Source: Bdellovibrio bacteriovorus (GTDB lineage Bacteria > Bdellovibrionota > Bdellovibrionia > Bdellovibrionales > Bdellovibrionaceae). From it: a stretch of DNA of 64,000 bases. The translations under genes were made by a program, and so were the position numbers. Below, piece after piece: positions 18,272 to 27,766 of the stretch. The notes under the pieces are model-generated. The model made no database searches, was not told the DNA's origin, and saw only the letters and a list, made by a program, of their open reading frames with translations. Each line of letters starts with the position of its first letter. Positions within the stretch are counted from its first letter, which is position 1. Where the stretch lies: assembly GCF_025558485.1 (NCBI RefSeq), contig NZ_CP102930.1:434001-498000 (forward strand). The letters run 5' to 3'.

Positions 18272-19822
18272 ATGACAAAGTTTAAGTCTCGCCGACTGTG
18301 CTCGGCGGTATTGAGTATGTTGATTGCCAGCTCTCCCATGCTGAGTATCGCGCAGGAAATTTCGGCCGTTGAAGCCAACGCCACATCCTCTGCCAAACCT
18401 CAAGCTTTGCAAAAATCTGAATTGCAGGTGGGCGGACGCTACTTCATCACGGCTGATGCTTTAAATGTCAGAAGCAGCAATGCGACCTCCGGAAATATCG
18501 TGGGCAAGCTGTCACTGAATGATGAAATCGAAATCATCGATGTCCTGAATGAGGGGACTCCCCTTGTGCAAATCAAGATCATTCGTTCTGCTTCTGTATC
18601 TGCGGATGTGGCACCTGAATTGTTTGTTTCCAAGGACTATCTAAGCACGAAGTCACTGGTCACAGCTGCCACGAAGTACTTTGTGATCCAGAACGTGGCG
18701 ACAGAAAAGACCCGCGTTTACGAACGTTGTACTGAAACACCGAACTGTTCACACAAACTTGTGATGGAAACAGACATGGTCGTGGGTCGTCCTGAAGAAG
18801 GAACAAAAACAGATCCTCACGCTTTCAAAACCTGGCTGGGCCATGCGAAGATTTCTGAGTGGGTGAAGTTCTATCAGGACGGTCAGCAGCATTATCCTCA
18901 CTGGTATAAAGCCGGAGAGTCCCTGAAGTATATTCCGGACCCAATCACGGACAGCATGACAAAAACGCTGGGCTCCCGCAAATGGATGGTGAAAGATGCA
19001 AGGGGCAACACCACGATGCACGGTGCTTTCGGCTGGTATGCTGCCAAGGTGACTCCGGCTGACGACATTAATGGTATGAACTATCAGTGGATGCACGGAA
19101 CTATCGGCTGGGGTAAAGACGGAGCTGCTGCTATTGAGCTGACTCGCGGATTCTTCGCCAACCTGTTCACAAACCCGGGCTCCTCCGGTTGTACTCGTCT
19201 GGAAAACCGTGCGATTGCGTACCTGCGTTCCATCCTGGCGCCGGGCACCGACATCTATCGTATCTATGCGCGTGAATCCACTCGTGAAGTGGAAACAATC
19301 ACTGGCGTGTTCAAGAAGAAGGTGACTCCACTGCCTCGCTATGCGCACAATTTTGAAAAGCCAGCAGTATGGAACTACATCCTTCTGACTGACGGCGCAC
19401 AAAGAAGCAACGGTTTGACTGCTGATGCACAAGAGATCATCAACAAAGCTATTCCTGTGATCACAGGTCAAAACCTGATTGAACGCGGCACTTACGATGT
19501 GGATCAATATCCGAATGCAGCGCCTTTGAACTATGGAAAATCTGCCGCTTCCGGCGATTCTGGAGACCGTTATAAAATCGACTCCGGCTGGGAAAAAGAT
19601 GCAGCGAAAACAAACTTCAAAGGTTACTTCCTGGTGGACGAAGGTCGCTTGGTGGATTACTCTCACCCTGACAGCGTAAAAACCAAAGGTGTGATCCGTG
19701 TAAGTGGTTTGTCTGACTTCAGAACTTCCGTTCCTGAGTTCCTGACAACTTCCGGCAAGCACAATCCGCCAAAAGTGACTTACAGAACTGAGAACGACAA
19801 CGGCAATCCTAACAGCAGGTAA
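18272..19822 (+). CDS. L,D-transpeptidase with bacterial SH3 domain
   Basis: A secreted protein of 516 residues. A signal peptide (LCSAVLSMLIASSPMLSIAQ) is followed by an SH3b domain (ADALNVRSSNATSGNIVG, about 60-115), which often binds peptidoglycan. A YkuD domain comes next, with the catalytic His in MHGTIGWG (about residue 274) and Cys in SSGCTRLEN (about 307). The C-terminal 170 residues are of unknown fold. It is divergent from the NlpC-like gene, sharing a 165-bp promoter region, and its substrate is presumably peptidoglycan. The ATG at 18272 is placed by a strong CGGAGGA. Confidence 0.9.
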   Translation: MTKFKSRRLCSAVLSMLIASSPMLSIAQEISAVEANATSSAKPQALQKSELQVGGRYFITADALNVRSSNATSGNIVGKLSLNDEIEIIDVLNEGTPLVQIKIIRSASVSADVAPELFVSKDYLSTKSLVTAATKYFVIQNVATEKTRVYERCTETPNCSHKLVMETDMVVGRPEEGTKTDPHAFKTWLGHAKISEWVKFYQDGQQHYPHWYKAGESLKYIPDPITDSMTKTLGSRKWMVKDARGNTTMHGAFGWYAAKVTPADDINGMNYQWMHGTIGWGKDGAAAIELTRGFFANLFTNPGSSGCTRLENRAIAYLRSILAPGTDIYRIYARESTREVETITGVFKKKVTPLPRYAHNFEKPAVWNYILLTDGAQRSNGLTADAQEIINKAIPVITGQNLIERGTYDVDQYPNAAPLNYGKSAASGDSGDRYKIDSGWEKDAAKTNFKGYFLVDEGRLVDYSHPDSVKTKGVIRVSGLSDFRTSVPEFLTTSGKHNPPKVTYRTENDNGNPNSR

Positions 19823-19837
19823 TGCCACTGGAGATCA

Positions 19838-20509
19838 ATGATCTACCCAACTGATGTCTGTATGACAGGCGTGACGGGGCTCGTGGGACACGAGCTCCTT
19901 CTGCTTTTAGCCCACATTGATGAAATCAAAAGTATCAAAGCCATCTCCCGCCGCCCTTTGGGACGAATACCCCCGAAAACCGACAATATCATCTTGGATT
20001 TTGAAGCCCTGGACAAACATCAGGATGCTTTGCAAGCCACAGTTTTCATTTGCTGTCTGGGCACCACCATTAAAAAAGCGGGCTCGCAAGAGGCTTTCCG
20101 CAAAGTGGACTATGACTATGTTATTCAGTTTGCCAAAGTGGCCGAAAAAGCCGGCGCACAGAAACTGCTGGTGATTTCCGCACTGGGTGCTGATCCCCAA
20201 TCCGGCATCTTCTACAATCGGGTCAAAGGCGAAATGGAAGAAGCCCTGCGAGGTCTTAAAATTCCGCAAATTGAAATCTTTCAGCCTTCGTTGATTTTAG
20301 GAGAGCGCAAAGAAGCCCGGCGCGGGGAAGAGTTCGCACAGAAGATCAGTCCGCTGTTAAATGTCCTATTAAGAGGGCCGTTAAAAAAGTATCGCGCTAT
20401 TTCCGCGACAGACATTGCCCGGGCGATGGCGATTGCCACACTGAATTTTCACCCGGGATTCCATGTCTATAAGTCAGATCACATTCAAAGAATTGCCGAT
20501 CAAAAATAA
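19838..20509 (+). CDS. NAD(P)-binding Rossmann-fold oxidoreductase, HTATIP2-like
   Basis: A protein of 223 residues of the atypical short-chain dehydrogenase type. The nucleotide-binding motif is GVTGLVGHELL near the N-terminus. VFICCLGTTIKKAGS and KLLVISALGADPQS match the HTATIP2/TIP30-like branch, and YNRVKGEMEEAL carries the YxxxK pair. The substrate is unknown. It starts 15 bp after the L,D-transpeptidase stop and may share its transcript, though a shared job is not obvious. Confidence 0.82.
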   Translation: MIYPTDVCMTGVTGLVGHELLLLLAHIDEIKSIKAISRRPLGRIPPKTDNIILDFEALDKHQDALQATVFICCLGTTIKKAGSQEAFRKVDYDYVIQFAKVAEKAGAQKLLVISALGADPQSGIFYNRVKGEMEEALRGLKIPQIEIFQPSLILGERKEARRGEEFAQKISPLLNVLLRGPLKKYRAISATDIARAMAIATLNFHPGFHVYKSDHIQRIADQK

Positions 20510-20523
20510 TTACGCCGCAGGGA

Positions 20524-20961
20524 TTATTTGATCTCTGCGTATTGAACTGAATACTTTTGTTCAGAGGAATGACAAGTGTCAGATGTGCTTGCCACATCCA
20601 CGGAAACCTTCAAAGCTGCCGGATAAATTGTTCCGAACTCAATACGACCCGCCACATTCAACACAGCAGACAATCCGGAACCGCAACCGCTTTCCCAAAC
20701 ATCCACCATCGTCGCCTGGGCAACAAAGTTCAGCTTGTCTTCATTGTGACGGCTGGTCTTAACAATAGTCAAAACTGCCGGGGCAGAACCATCCGGGCTG
20801 ATCACTTCGATATTTTGATCATCAGCAGTGACGTTTAATTCAGAAAAACAGATGGTGCCCGGAACTTCATACGGCACGTAGTCCATTGCCTTATAGCAGG
20901 TTTCGGCTTGGGAAAAGGCCGGCGCAGCCAAAAGAGAAAGAGTAACAACAAATAGTTTCAT
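20524..20961 (-). CDS. Small secreted protein, unknown
   Basis: A protein of 145 residues with a signal peptide (MKLFVVTLSLLAAPAFSQAE). The ATG at 20961 has GAGG 6 nt upstream, which favours it over the longer open frame. The mature part is beta-rich with four Cys, likely forming disulfides in the periplasm. I recognise no family. It is convergent with the Rossmann-fold gene. Confidence 0.75.
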   Translation of the reverse strand: MKLFVVTLSLLAAPAFSQAETCYKAMDYVPYEVPGTICFSELNVTADDQNIEVISPDGSAPAVLTIVKTSRHNEDKLNFVAQATMVDVWESGCGSGLSAVLNVAGRIEFGTIYPAALKVSVDVASTSDTCHSSEQKYSVQYAEIK

Positions 20962-21061
20962 CAGGAACCTCGCTTTAAAAAGTTTCGAGGCCCCTTTATA
21001 GCCGAAATGTTCCGGCAAAATCGTCAGGATTCTGTCAGAGCATTGTGTGTTTTATCTTGAG

Positions 21062-22264
21062 TTAGTGGAACAAAGACTCCACAAATTCCTGAGAAGAGAA
21101 CGTGCGCAGATCCTGAATGCGTTCCCCGACACCGATCAGTTTAATGGGAATATGCAGCTCTTGTGCAAGTCCCACGGCCACCCCACCTTTGGCAGTTCCA
21201 TCCATTTTAGTCAGAACAGCCCCCGTCAGGCCCAAAGCATTATGAAATTCCTTAGCCTGCATCAAAGCGTTTTGACCAGAATTGGCATCCAAGACAATCA
21301 AGGTTTCATGAGGCGCATCGGGAATCACCTTGGTCATCACACGCTTCATCTTTTTGATTTCTTCCATCAAATTCGCCTGCGTGTGCAAACGGCCCGCCGT
21401 ATCCACGATCACCACGTCATACCCTTGAGCCTTGCCTTTCGCCACAGCATCAAACGCCACGGCACTGGGATCTGTTACACCTTCCGGAGAAAAGATTTCC
21501 ACCTGTGCTCGATCCGTCCAGACTTTCAACTGCCCGCCTGCCGCCGCACGGAATGTATCACCCGCAGCCACCAGCACTTTTTTGCCTTCGCCCGCCAATT
21601 GTGCAGAGATTTTACCAATGGACGTGGTCTTACCCGCGCCGTTAACCCCAACAATCATCAGAACTGTCGGGCCTTCCGAGGCAAACTTAATCTTGGACAG
21701 AATCCCGCCCTGTACAGTCGCGGAAGCTGAATCAGAGAAGATATTTTTGATTTCCTCCTTCAACGCCTCACGAACCGTGTCGTAATCAGCACGTTCTTTT
21801 TTTGAAAGTTTGTCTTCGATTGCTCCCATCAGGCGTTGAACTGTGGTGGGACCCAAATCACTGGTATAAAGAATCTCTTCGATCTCTTCCAGATGCTTGT
21901 TGCTGGTTTCACCTTTGAACAGACTGCGAATACGACCGAACAGATTTTCCTCGGTCTTGCGAAGGGCGTCGCGCAGATCAACAGCTTTTTCCTCCAGCGC
22001 CACCGCGGCGTCATGCAAATCCGGAACAGATAAATCCGAAACAACATTCCCCGTGGAATCAATATGCGCCAGACGCACACCCTCGGTTTCCTCAACTTCT
22101 GCAGTTGTCGGAATTTCACGTTTTGTTTCGTGAGTCAGTTCCTGTGCCTTCTTCTTAGAGCTGCGAACCATGCTGATGATCAATGCACCGAAAATCACTA
22201 CAAAGATCAAAACAACCAAACCAGCCAGAATCGTAATTTGCTGCTCATGCCCCGGGGACATCAT
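21062..22264 (-). CDS. ftsY: Signal recognition particle receptor FtsY
   Basis: A GTPase of 400 residues that receives ribosome-SRP complexes at the membrane. The NG domain is complete: P-loop GVNGAGKTTSIGK, DTFRAAAGGQL, DTAGRLHTQ, the TKMDGTAKGG base-specificity loop, and the GVGERIQDLRTF end. Unlike E. coli FtsY, it starts with a real membrane helix (ITILAGLVVLIFVVIFGALI) followed by a short charged linker in place of the long acidic A domain. The ATG at 22264 has GGAGG at good spacing. Confidence 0.95.
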   Translation of the reverse strand: MMSPGHEQQITILAGLVVLIFVVIFGALIISMVRSSKKKAQELTHETKREIPTTAEVEETEGVRLAHIDSTGNVVSDLSVPDLHDAAVALEEKAVDLRDALRKTEENLFGRIRSLFKGETSNKHLEEIEEILYTSDLGPTTVQRLMGAIEDKLSKKERADYDTVREALKEEIKNIFSDSASATVQGGILSKIKFASEGPTVLMIVGVNGAGKTTSIGKISAQLAGEGKKVLVAAGDTFRAAAGGQLKVWTDRAQVEIFSPEGVTDPSAVAFDAVAKGKAQGYDVVIVDTAGRLHTQANLMEEIKKMKRVMTKVIPDAPHETLIVLDANSGQNALMQAKEFHNALGLTGAVLTKMDGTAKGGVAVGLAQELHIPIKLIGVGERIQDLRTFSSQEFVESLFH

Positions 22265-22425
22265 CGAAACCTCCAACTATGCGCGTCAAAAAGGTAGGGA
22301 AAACACCCCCTATTTACCGCACTTTACAGACAGAAACCAGATCATTCTGGGTCTGTTTCAAGCTCTGAAACACTGTTTACAAACCTCAATTGACCGGCAC
22401 AGAGCCCCTGAAATAGCTTGAGCGC

Positions 22426-23199
22426 ATGGAAACACAGACTTCAGAACCTGCAAATGATGCGATCACCCTGCTGCGAGAAGAACTGGCGCGCAGAAAAGAA
22501 CGTAACAGCAGCTATTCGTTGCGGGCCTTTGCCCACAGCCTTGGCATCAGCCCCGCACAATTGTCCCAGCTTCTTTCCGGAAAGCGCAACTTCACATCCG
22601 AAGTTCTGGGACAGATCGCAAAAAGCCTGCACATGTCACCGGAAGATGAACGCTCTTTGCTAACGCAGACTCTTTTACATAAAGTTCAAACCCCTCCGAT
22701 TGAACGTGCCAAGCGCCAGTTGCAGGAAGATGAATTCCGCGTGATTTCCGAATGGTATCACTTCGCGATTCTGAGTCTTGGTAAAATCCGCGGCGCCAAA
22801 GCGGACCCTTACTGGATTTCAGACCGTCTGGGAATTTCCGTCAGCGAAGCCCGCACTGCCTTGGAACGCCTGCGCCGTCTGGACATCATCGAAGACGGCA
22901 AACTGTTAAAACAAAAAATCGCCCCACTGAATGTGGTCAGTGACGTCCCCTCCCGCGCGATTCAGGCTTACCACCAAAGTATTCTGCAAATGGCACTGGA
23001 AAAAATACCGCAAGTGCCTTTGGAAAAAAGAGACTATTCCGCCATGACCTTTGCCGCCGATCCCGCCAAAATTCCGCAGGCACGAAAAATGGTGGAAGAG
23101 TTTCAGGACCGCCTTGCAGATTTTCTGCAAACCCCGAATTCAAAAGAAGTTTTTGTTATCGCCTGTCAGTTGTTTTCACTTGAAAGGATTCAATCATGA
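22426..23199 (+). CDS. TIGR02147/DUF4423 family regulator
   Basis: A protein of 257 residues. Residues about 25-75 form a helix-turn-helix (YSLRAFAHSLGISPAQLSQ, then LSGKRNF), and the rest matches the TIGR02147 pattern (EFRVISEWYHFAILSL, then WISDRLGISVSEAR, which looks like a second winged helix). The family is abundant in Bdellovibrio and Fibrobacter and is thought to regulate transcription. Its stop overlaps the start of the next gene by 4 bp (ATGA), so the pair is translationally coupled; the lipoprotein downstream is a likely target or partner. Confidence 0.88.
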   Translation: METQTSEPANDAITLLREELARRKERNSSYSLRAFAHSLGISPAQLSQLLSGKRNFTSEVLGQIAKSLHMSPEDERSLLTQTLLHKVQTPPIERAKRQLQEDEFRVISEWYHFAILSLGKIRGAKADPYWISDRLGISVSEARTALERLRRLDIIEDGKLLKQKIAPLNVVSDVPSRAIQAYHQSILQMALEKIPQVPLEKRDYSAMTFAADPAKIPQARKMVEEFQDRLADFLQTPNSKEVFVIACQLFSLERIQS

Positions 23200-23876
23200 A
23201 AAAGTATTTTATCGTCTTTCTGCTTCTTGCCTCCTGCGCCAGTAAAGATCTGGCAATCAAAGGCGAACCGCTTCCCGCAACGGACCCTGCGGATCAAAGC
23301 AATCCCTATAAAATGGATGTTTCTGCCGAAGTGATTCAGGAATATTCTGATGACTACAACCTGCTTTTGCAGATCAATTTCCGCAGCCGCGACGGAAAAT
23401 GGGTGCGCGTGGATAATGCCGACTTTGACCTGACAAATTCTGACAACGAGCCATTCAACATTATTGTCGGCAAGGATCTGGTAAGCTGGGCTGAAGCCAA
23501 ATCAGAAGAACACCGCATGAACCACTACAACAAAAGTATGGGTGTCGGACTGACCGCCCTGACCGGTGGTGCCCTTGTCGTTGCCGGGATTTTGTCAGAC
23601 AGCGATGCACTGACCGCCCTGGGAGCTGCTGCTTATGGAGGAGCTGCCGTTTACTCGCTAGCCAGTGACATCCAGCAAAGAAAAGCTGTGGTTCAAGGTG
23701 TGCCTAAAGTTCCAGAGACACATTTGTATTCTCCGTTCACAGTTCCCTCCATGAGCCTGACCAAGCGCTGGGTGCTGATCAATGTTCCCAGCGGGCGCAT
23801 CAGTAAGGTGGCCAATCTGAAGTTAAAAACAGTGGAAGGCCAAAACCTGCAATACAAACTGACACTGGCGAGATAG
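23196..23876 (+). CDS. Lipoprotein of unknown function
   Basis: A protein of 226 residues with a lipobox (FLLLASC) at the N-terminus, so it is exported and lipidated. A hydrophobic, Gly/Ala-rich stretch (MGVGLTALTGGALVVAGIL, about 113-132) could insert in a membrane. The ATG overlaps the TIGR02147 gene by 4 bp. The gene ends 3 bp before the next start, so all three form one operon. No family recognised. Confidence 0.8.
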   Translation: MKKYFIVFLLLASCASKDLAIKGEPLPATDPADQSNPYKMDVSAEVIQEYSDDYNLLLQINFRSRDGKWVRVDNADFDLTNSDNEPFNIIVGKDLVSWAEAKSEEHRMNHYNKSMGVGLTALTGGALVVAGILSDSDALTALGAAAYGGAAVYSLASDIQQRKAVVQGVPKVPETHLYSPFTVPSMSLTKRWVLINVPSGRISKVANLKLKTVEGQNLQYKLTLAR

Positions 23877-23879
23877 ATT

Positions 23880-24500
23880 ATGAAAAAGCTTATTCTCGGC
23901 CCTCTTCTAACGATTTCTCTGACGGCTTCAGCCAGTGGCAACCGGGTTGGCAATGGCGGCGATGTTGTGACCTGCCCTGCACAAACGGAACTGCTGGATT
24001 TCTATGAATCGGACCTGAAGCTGCAAAATTTCGACGGCAAAAACAGCTATCGTGAAATTGCCGGGGATGTCCTGAAAAATCTGGCTCGTTTGAGTCCTGT
24101 TCAGGCGCGCAACTATCAGCGACGCCTCAGTCAATTTATTGACGAAAGTGATTTCAAAGCTGACGTGACTTTGACGAACATTCGGGATTCCAAACATCTG
24201 TTCAAGCCCAAAGACGAAACGTGCAAAGTCCGGCAGATTGCGATCCGCCGGCAAGACGCCTCGTCCGTATCCAAACGTTTTCTGGTGGATCAGGATTTGT
24301 GGAACAAGCTTTCTGAACGCAGCAAGGCCGGTTTGATCCTGCACGAAATCGTGTATGAGCACTTTTACAAACTGGGCGAGGACAACTCGATCAAAGCCCG
24401 CAGTTTGAATGCTTATTTGTTCAGTGAACAGGCGCAGAATGCAAAACCGGCAGATTACTGGAAGATCATTCGCGAGATGAAAATCCCGCTGTATCAGTAA
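23880..24500 (+). CDS. Secreted protein with an NGGDVVxC and HExxxEH motif
   Basis: A protein of 206 residues with a signal peptide (MKKLILGPLLTISLTASASG), then NRVGNGGDVVTC at the start of the mature part. The C-terminal half carries LILHEIVYEHFYKLGEDNS, with two His and two Glu in a helix that could bind a metal in the manner of a zinc peptidase, although the spacing (HEIVYEH) is not the classic HExxH. It is the third gene of the TIGR02147 operon. Similar secreted proteins with NGGDVV are, to my knowledge, common in predatory bacteria. The end overlaps the convergent FHA gene by 7 bp. Confidence 0.75.
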   Translation: MKKLILGPLLTISLTASASGNRVGNGGDVVTCPAQTELLDFYESDLKLQNFDGKNSYREIAGDVLKNLARLSPVQARNYQRRLSQFIDESDFKADVTLTNIRDSKHLFKPKDETCKVRQIAIRRQDASSVSKRFLVDQDLWNKLSERSKAGLILHEIVYEHFYKLGEDNSIKARSLNAYLFSEQAQNAKPADYWKIIREMKIPLYQ

Positions 24501-26845
24501 TTGGCCATACGGCGGCGTTTGACTTCTTCCATATAGAAGTTCTTTTCAAAACGACGATAGGATTCCAGACGGACCTCTGATCCCAGCGTCGTTTTCATGC
24601 GAGTCAGGGTCTGACCTTCCAGCTCACGCATTTTTTCAATACCCTCTTTGATAAAGTCCGGATGGATCTTCGTGCGTTTTTCAGCCAGCTCTTTCACCAA
24701 AGCACTGGACGCAGAAATCACCTGAATGGACTTGTCCTCGTCCACTCTCCAGGTCTTCAGCAAGTAGGCGGAGGCTGCCTTGTAAAGCTTTTGCTGGAAC
24801 TGCGCATCCGTGTAGATATCCAGATAGTTTCGGGTATAAATGACTGCATCGGTATAAGTGTCCTTGACCTCATCCGCCTGCGCCGGATTAAAGCGGCGTT
24901 TTTCCAGTTCATCCTGACGTTTCTTGGCCTCATTGCTGACCATCGTCTGCATCGGTGTCTGGTCACGGATAACCTTGTTTATCACAACCTGACTGACGAA
25001 GTAACCAATGGCTCCCATGGCAAGTCCCATAGTGACCCAGCGTACTTTTTCATTCTTGCGCTTTTTCATCAGATCAACAGGCTTTTCCGTCATCGAGGAC
25101 TGGGACAGTGTCGCCACTTTTCCTTCGATGGCTTCGGTGATGTGATTTTCAACGGACTGGGAAATGTTGCGCCATTTTTCAGGCTCCATCAACATCACGA
25201 CTTCTTTTTCGATCGCAGAATGGATTTCTTTGACCATCGAGGACTTTTTGCGAATCACGTCATCCAGCAGGTCTCGTTCCATTTTCTGCATCTTTTTCGA
25301 CATTTCCAGACGTAATTCTTCCAGACGCTCTTCTTCCGAACGGGCCATCTGGCTTTTTTCTTTTTCCAGTTTTTCGTTCAGGAAAATCTTCTGGGCGTCG
25401 TATTCCTTAAACAGATGTGTTTTCTTGCTTTCGATATCGTGCACATCCATGGTCAGATGCGCCTGTTTTTCCTGCAAGGACTTCAAAGAAGCCTCCAACA
25501 AGGCCTTTTGCTTTTCCAGATCCGCATGTGTGGTCTGAAGCTCTTTCAACAAAGCCTGCCCTTTTTCCACCTGACTTAGCAGGTCGGAGTTGTCGGTGCG
25601 GGTTTTATTCAAATCTTCAGTGACCTTTTGCAGCTCCGCCGTACGAGCCGCGACGTTTTCCAGAAGCTCATTTAGAACCGTTTGCTTTTCACTGCTGACG
25701 GACTGGATCTCTGAAACCTTCTGTTCTGCGGTTTGAATCATCTGTTCTGCTTCGGCTTTGGCCGCCTGAACCAAATCCTTGTTTTCGTTGCGAATGCGTT
25801 CAGATTCTTCACGCAGGACCGCTTCAGATTCACGGATCTTTGCACTGGATTCCTCCAGCATGCGTTCCGCATCCTCTTTGGCATTTTGCAAAGTCAGTTG
25901 AATTTCCTGCTGGGACTTTTCCAGATCACCGCGAATACGAGCCTGGGTTTCCTCGATCTGCAATTTGGAAAAATCCAGAATGCGATCAGCCTCCTCGCGT
26001 GTGGTCTTCAGCAGTTCCTGACTTTCCTGACGAGCCAGATCCCGGCCACTGGCCAGAGCCTCATCCTTCATTTTTTCAGCGGCCAAAGTTCCTTCGGAAA
26101 CAATTTCCTCGGCATCTTTTTTGGCTTTCTGACGAAGGCTCTGCACGTAGGAATCCACTTCCTCACGCAGTTCCTGCGCCATGTTGCGCGCTTCATGCAA
26201 CAGGGTCTGCCCCTGCTTCTGGAAGTCCGTCAGAATGGCATCGGCTTCCTTGTGCGCTTCGGCCATGCGCGCCTGATAGAAGATTTCCGCCTGCGCCTGA
26301 GCTTCCCGGGCTTTTTGATAGATCACCTGCACACGCTTTTCAGCCTGGGTTTCCCCTTCCAGAATAATCTGGGCGGCTTTGCGCTTGGCTTCATGAAGAA
26401 TTTTTTCAGCCTGGAAAGGCGCCATGTTCGGCGCAGGCATGGCCACCGTGGCTTCCAACGGAGCGTCCTCACCTTCTTCTTGTGGCGTGGGCTGATAAGA
26501 CGGCTCCGGTTCTGGTTCAGGTTCAGGAGCAGGTTGTTCCAGCTCCAGATCCACATTCAGAATATATTCAGAGCGGCCCAGTTGAATACGGTCGGAAGGC
26601 ACCACATTGACAGGAGTCCCCTGCACGATACGGGTGCCATTGATATAGGTTCCATTAGAAGAGTTTTTATCCTCGATCCAGATCTGGTTCCAACGACGGC
26701 TGACCACCACATGAACGCGGCTGATGTTGGTGTCGTTCAAGGACAAGTCACAATCCAAAGATCGGCCCATGGTGAATGAATCTTTATTCACCTCACGGCT
26801 TAACACCTGATCCTTCCTATGGATTGTAACTATGAACTTATTCAA
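24494..26845 (-). CDS. FHA-domain, coiled-coil, membrane-anchored protein
   Basis: A protein of 783 residues. An FHA domain (1-100: FTMGRSLDCDLSLND, ISRVHVVVS, SSNGTYING), which binds phosphothreonine peptides, is followed by a Pro/Glu linker (107-143). Then come about 430 residues of coiled coil (150-580), with heptads like those of filament or gliding proteins. A single membrane helix (WVTMGLAMGAIGYFVSQVVI, about 601-622) and a helical C-terminal domain of 160 residues, probably periplasmic, end the chain. The start is a TTG preceded by GGGGAG; later starts would cut the first FHA strand. It is the last gene of an operon with the MotB-like and MotA-like genes (3 bp and 12 bp gaps), so it likely acts as their cytoplasmic partner, perhaps a phosphorylation-controlled link. 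Confidence 0.88.
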   Translation of the reverse strand: MNKFIVTIHRKDQVLSREVNKDSFTMGRSLDCDLSLNDTNISRVHVVVSRRWNQIWIEDKNSSNGTYINGTRIVQGTPVNVVPSDRIQLGRSEYILNVDLELEQPAPEPEPEPEPSYQPTPQEEGEDAPLEATVAMPAPNMAPFQAEKILHEAKRKAAQIILEGETQAEKRVQVIYQKAREAQAQAEIFYQARMAEAHKEADAILTDFQKQGQTLLHEARNMAQELREEVDSYVQSLRQKAKKDAEEIVSEGTLAAEKMKDEALASGRDLARQESQELLKTTREEADRILDFSKLQIEETQARIRGDLEKSQQEIQLTLQNAKEDAERMLEESSAKIRESEAVLREESERIRNENKDLVQAAKAEAEQMIQTAEQKVSEIQSVSSEKQTVLNELLENVAARTAELQKVTEDLNKTRTDNSDLLSQVEKGQALLKELQTTHADLEKQKALLEASLKSLQEKQAHLTMDVHDIESKKTHLFKEYDAQKIFLNEKLEKEKSQMARSEEERLEELRLEMSKKMQKMERDLLDDVIRKKSSMVKEIHSAIEKEVVMLMEPEKWRNISQSVENHITEAIEGKVATLSQSSMTEKPVDLMKKRKNEKVRWVTMGLAMGAIGYFVSQVVINKVIRDQTPMQTMVSNEAKKRQDELEKRRFNPAQADEVKDTYTDAVIYTRNYLDIYTDAQFQQKLYKAASAYLLKTWRVDEDKSIQVISASSALVKELAEKRTKIHPDFIKEGIEKMRELEGQTLTRMKTTLGSEVRLESYRRFEKNFYMEEVKRRRMANY

Positions 26846-26848
26846 TTA

Positions 26849-27754
26849 TTAAGCTCCCCGGGAAACAACCGCAGTCTTTCCAATCTCCTTGTTGAGTGCA
26901 TCTTCGGCCAAAGCTTCAACAGCATCGCGGTGCTCATCAAAAGGACGTTCATGGGCTGGGTATTCATTGTTGTCACTGCGGTACCATAGAAGGTCCAAAG
27001 CACTTTCAAAACGATCCACCATTGAAACATAGGATCTTTCCGGGGACAGAATCACGTTCGTCACGTGCGCCATCAACGAGAAGATAATACCCGCGATGGA
27101 AGTTTTCATCGCAAAGGAAATTTCATGAAGGAAACGATCCATGATGTTTTTGGTGTTTTCCAGATCCTGCAAATTCATTGTACCCAGTTCCTGAAGACCA
27201 CCGGCGATACCGATGAACGTCCCCAGAATACCCGCCACAACAAACAGACCCGGCAAAATGGAAATCAAATCATTCATCCCCACCATCGGGAAAATGCCAA
27301 ACACACGGTTGAAACAAGGATTATGTTGCAATGTCGCCTTGGTGATATTCAACAGCTTTGGATTTTCATCCGTCCAGCGCAGGAACTTTACCTGCTTCAG
27401 GATGTCCTTCACCAACCAGGCGCACCCCTGACGAACCAGGAATACCCGGTCACTGGTGGCCATCACGGAATCCGGCTTGCGGCGTTTCATACGGTCACGG
27501 ATTTCAAACACTTCGTAATAAGTTCTTTCCAGGGTTTTTTTCGTCAGAACATAGAAAGACACGTTTTCAACTTTGCCGGGCACTTCAGCCTCGATAAAGC
27601 GATTCACGCGTTTTTCAAATTCCTTGGCAAACCATTCATGGCGGCGAACTGTGTAATAGATCACAGAACGGAAGAACAGACCGACCAGAAAGACGGCTGC
27701 CATCGCATACGGCAGACCTATAATAAAATATTCAGCTAATGCCTTCGTTGTCAC
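26849..27754 (-). CDS. MotA/TolQ/ExbB-type proton channel subunit
   Basis: A protein of 301 residues with three membrane helices: 9-35, about 160-188 (LPGLFVVAGILGTFIGIAGG) and 213-236 (ISFAMKTSIAGIIFSL). The last two carry the conserved pattern of the MotA/TolQ/ExbB family, whose pentamers surround a dimer of MotB/TolR/ExbD and turn proton flow into motion. Between helices 1 and 2 lies a cytoplasmic insert of about 120 residues. The start is GTG with AAAGGGG upstream. It is the middle gene of the operon, 12 bp after the MotB-like gene. It is neither flagellar MotA (no flagellar genes nearby) nor TolQ (no tolR/A/B). Confidence 0.88.
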   Translation of the reverse strand: MTTKALAEYFIIGLPYAMAAVFLVGLFFRSVIYYTVRRHEWFAKEFEKRVNRFIEAEVPGKVENVSFYVLTKKTLERTYYEVFEIRDRMKRRKPDSVMATSDRVFLVRQGCAWLVKDILKQVKFLRWTDENPKLLNITKATLQHNPCFNRVFGIFPMVGMNDLISILPGLFVVAGILGTFIGIAGGLQELGTMNLQDLENTKNIMDRFLHEISFAMKTSIAGIIFSLMAHVTNVILSPERSYVSMVDRFESALDLLWYRSDNNEYPAHERPFDEHRDAVEALAEDALNKEIGKTAVVSRGA

Positions 27755-27766
27755 AACCCACCCCTT

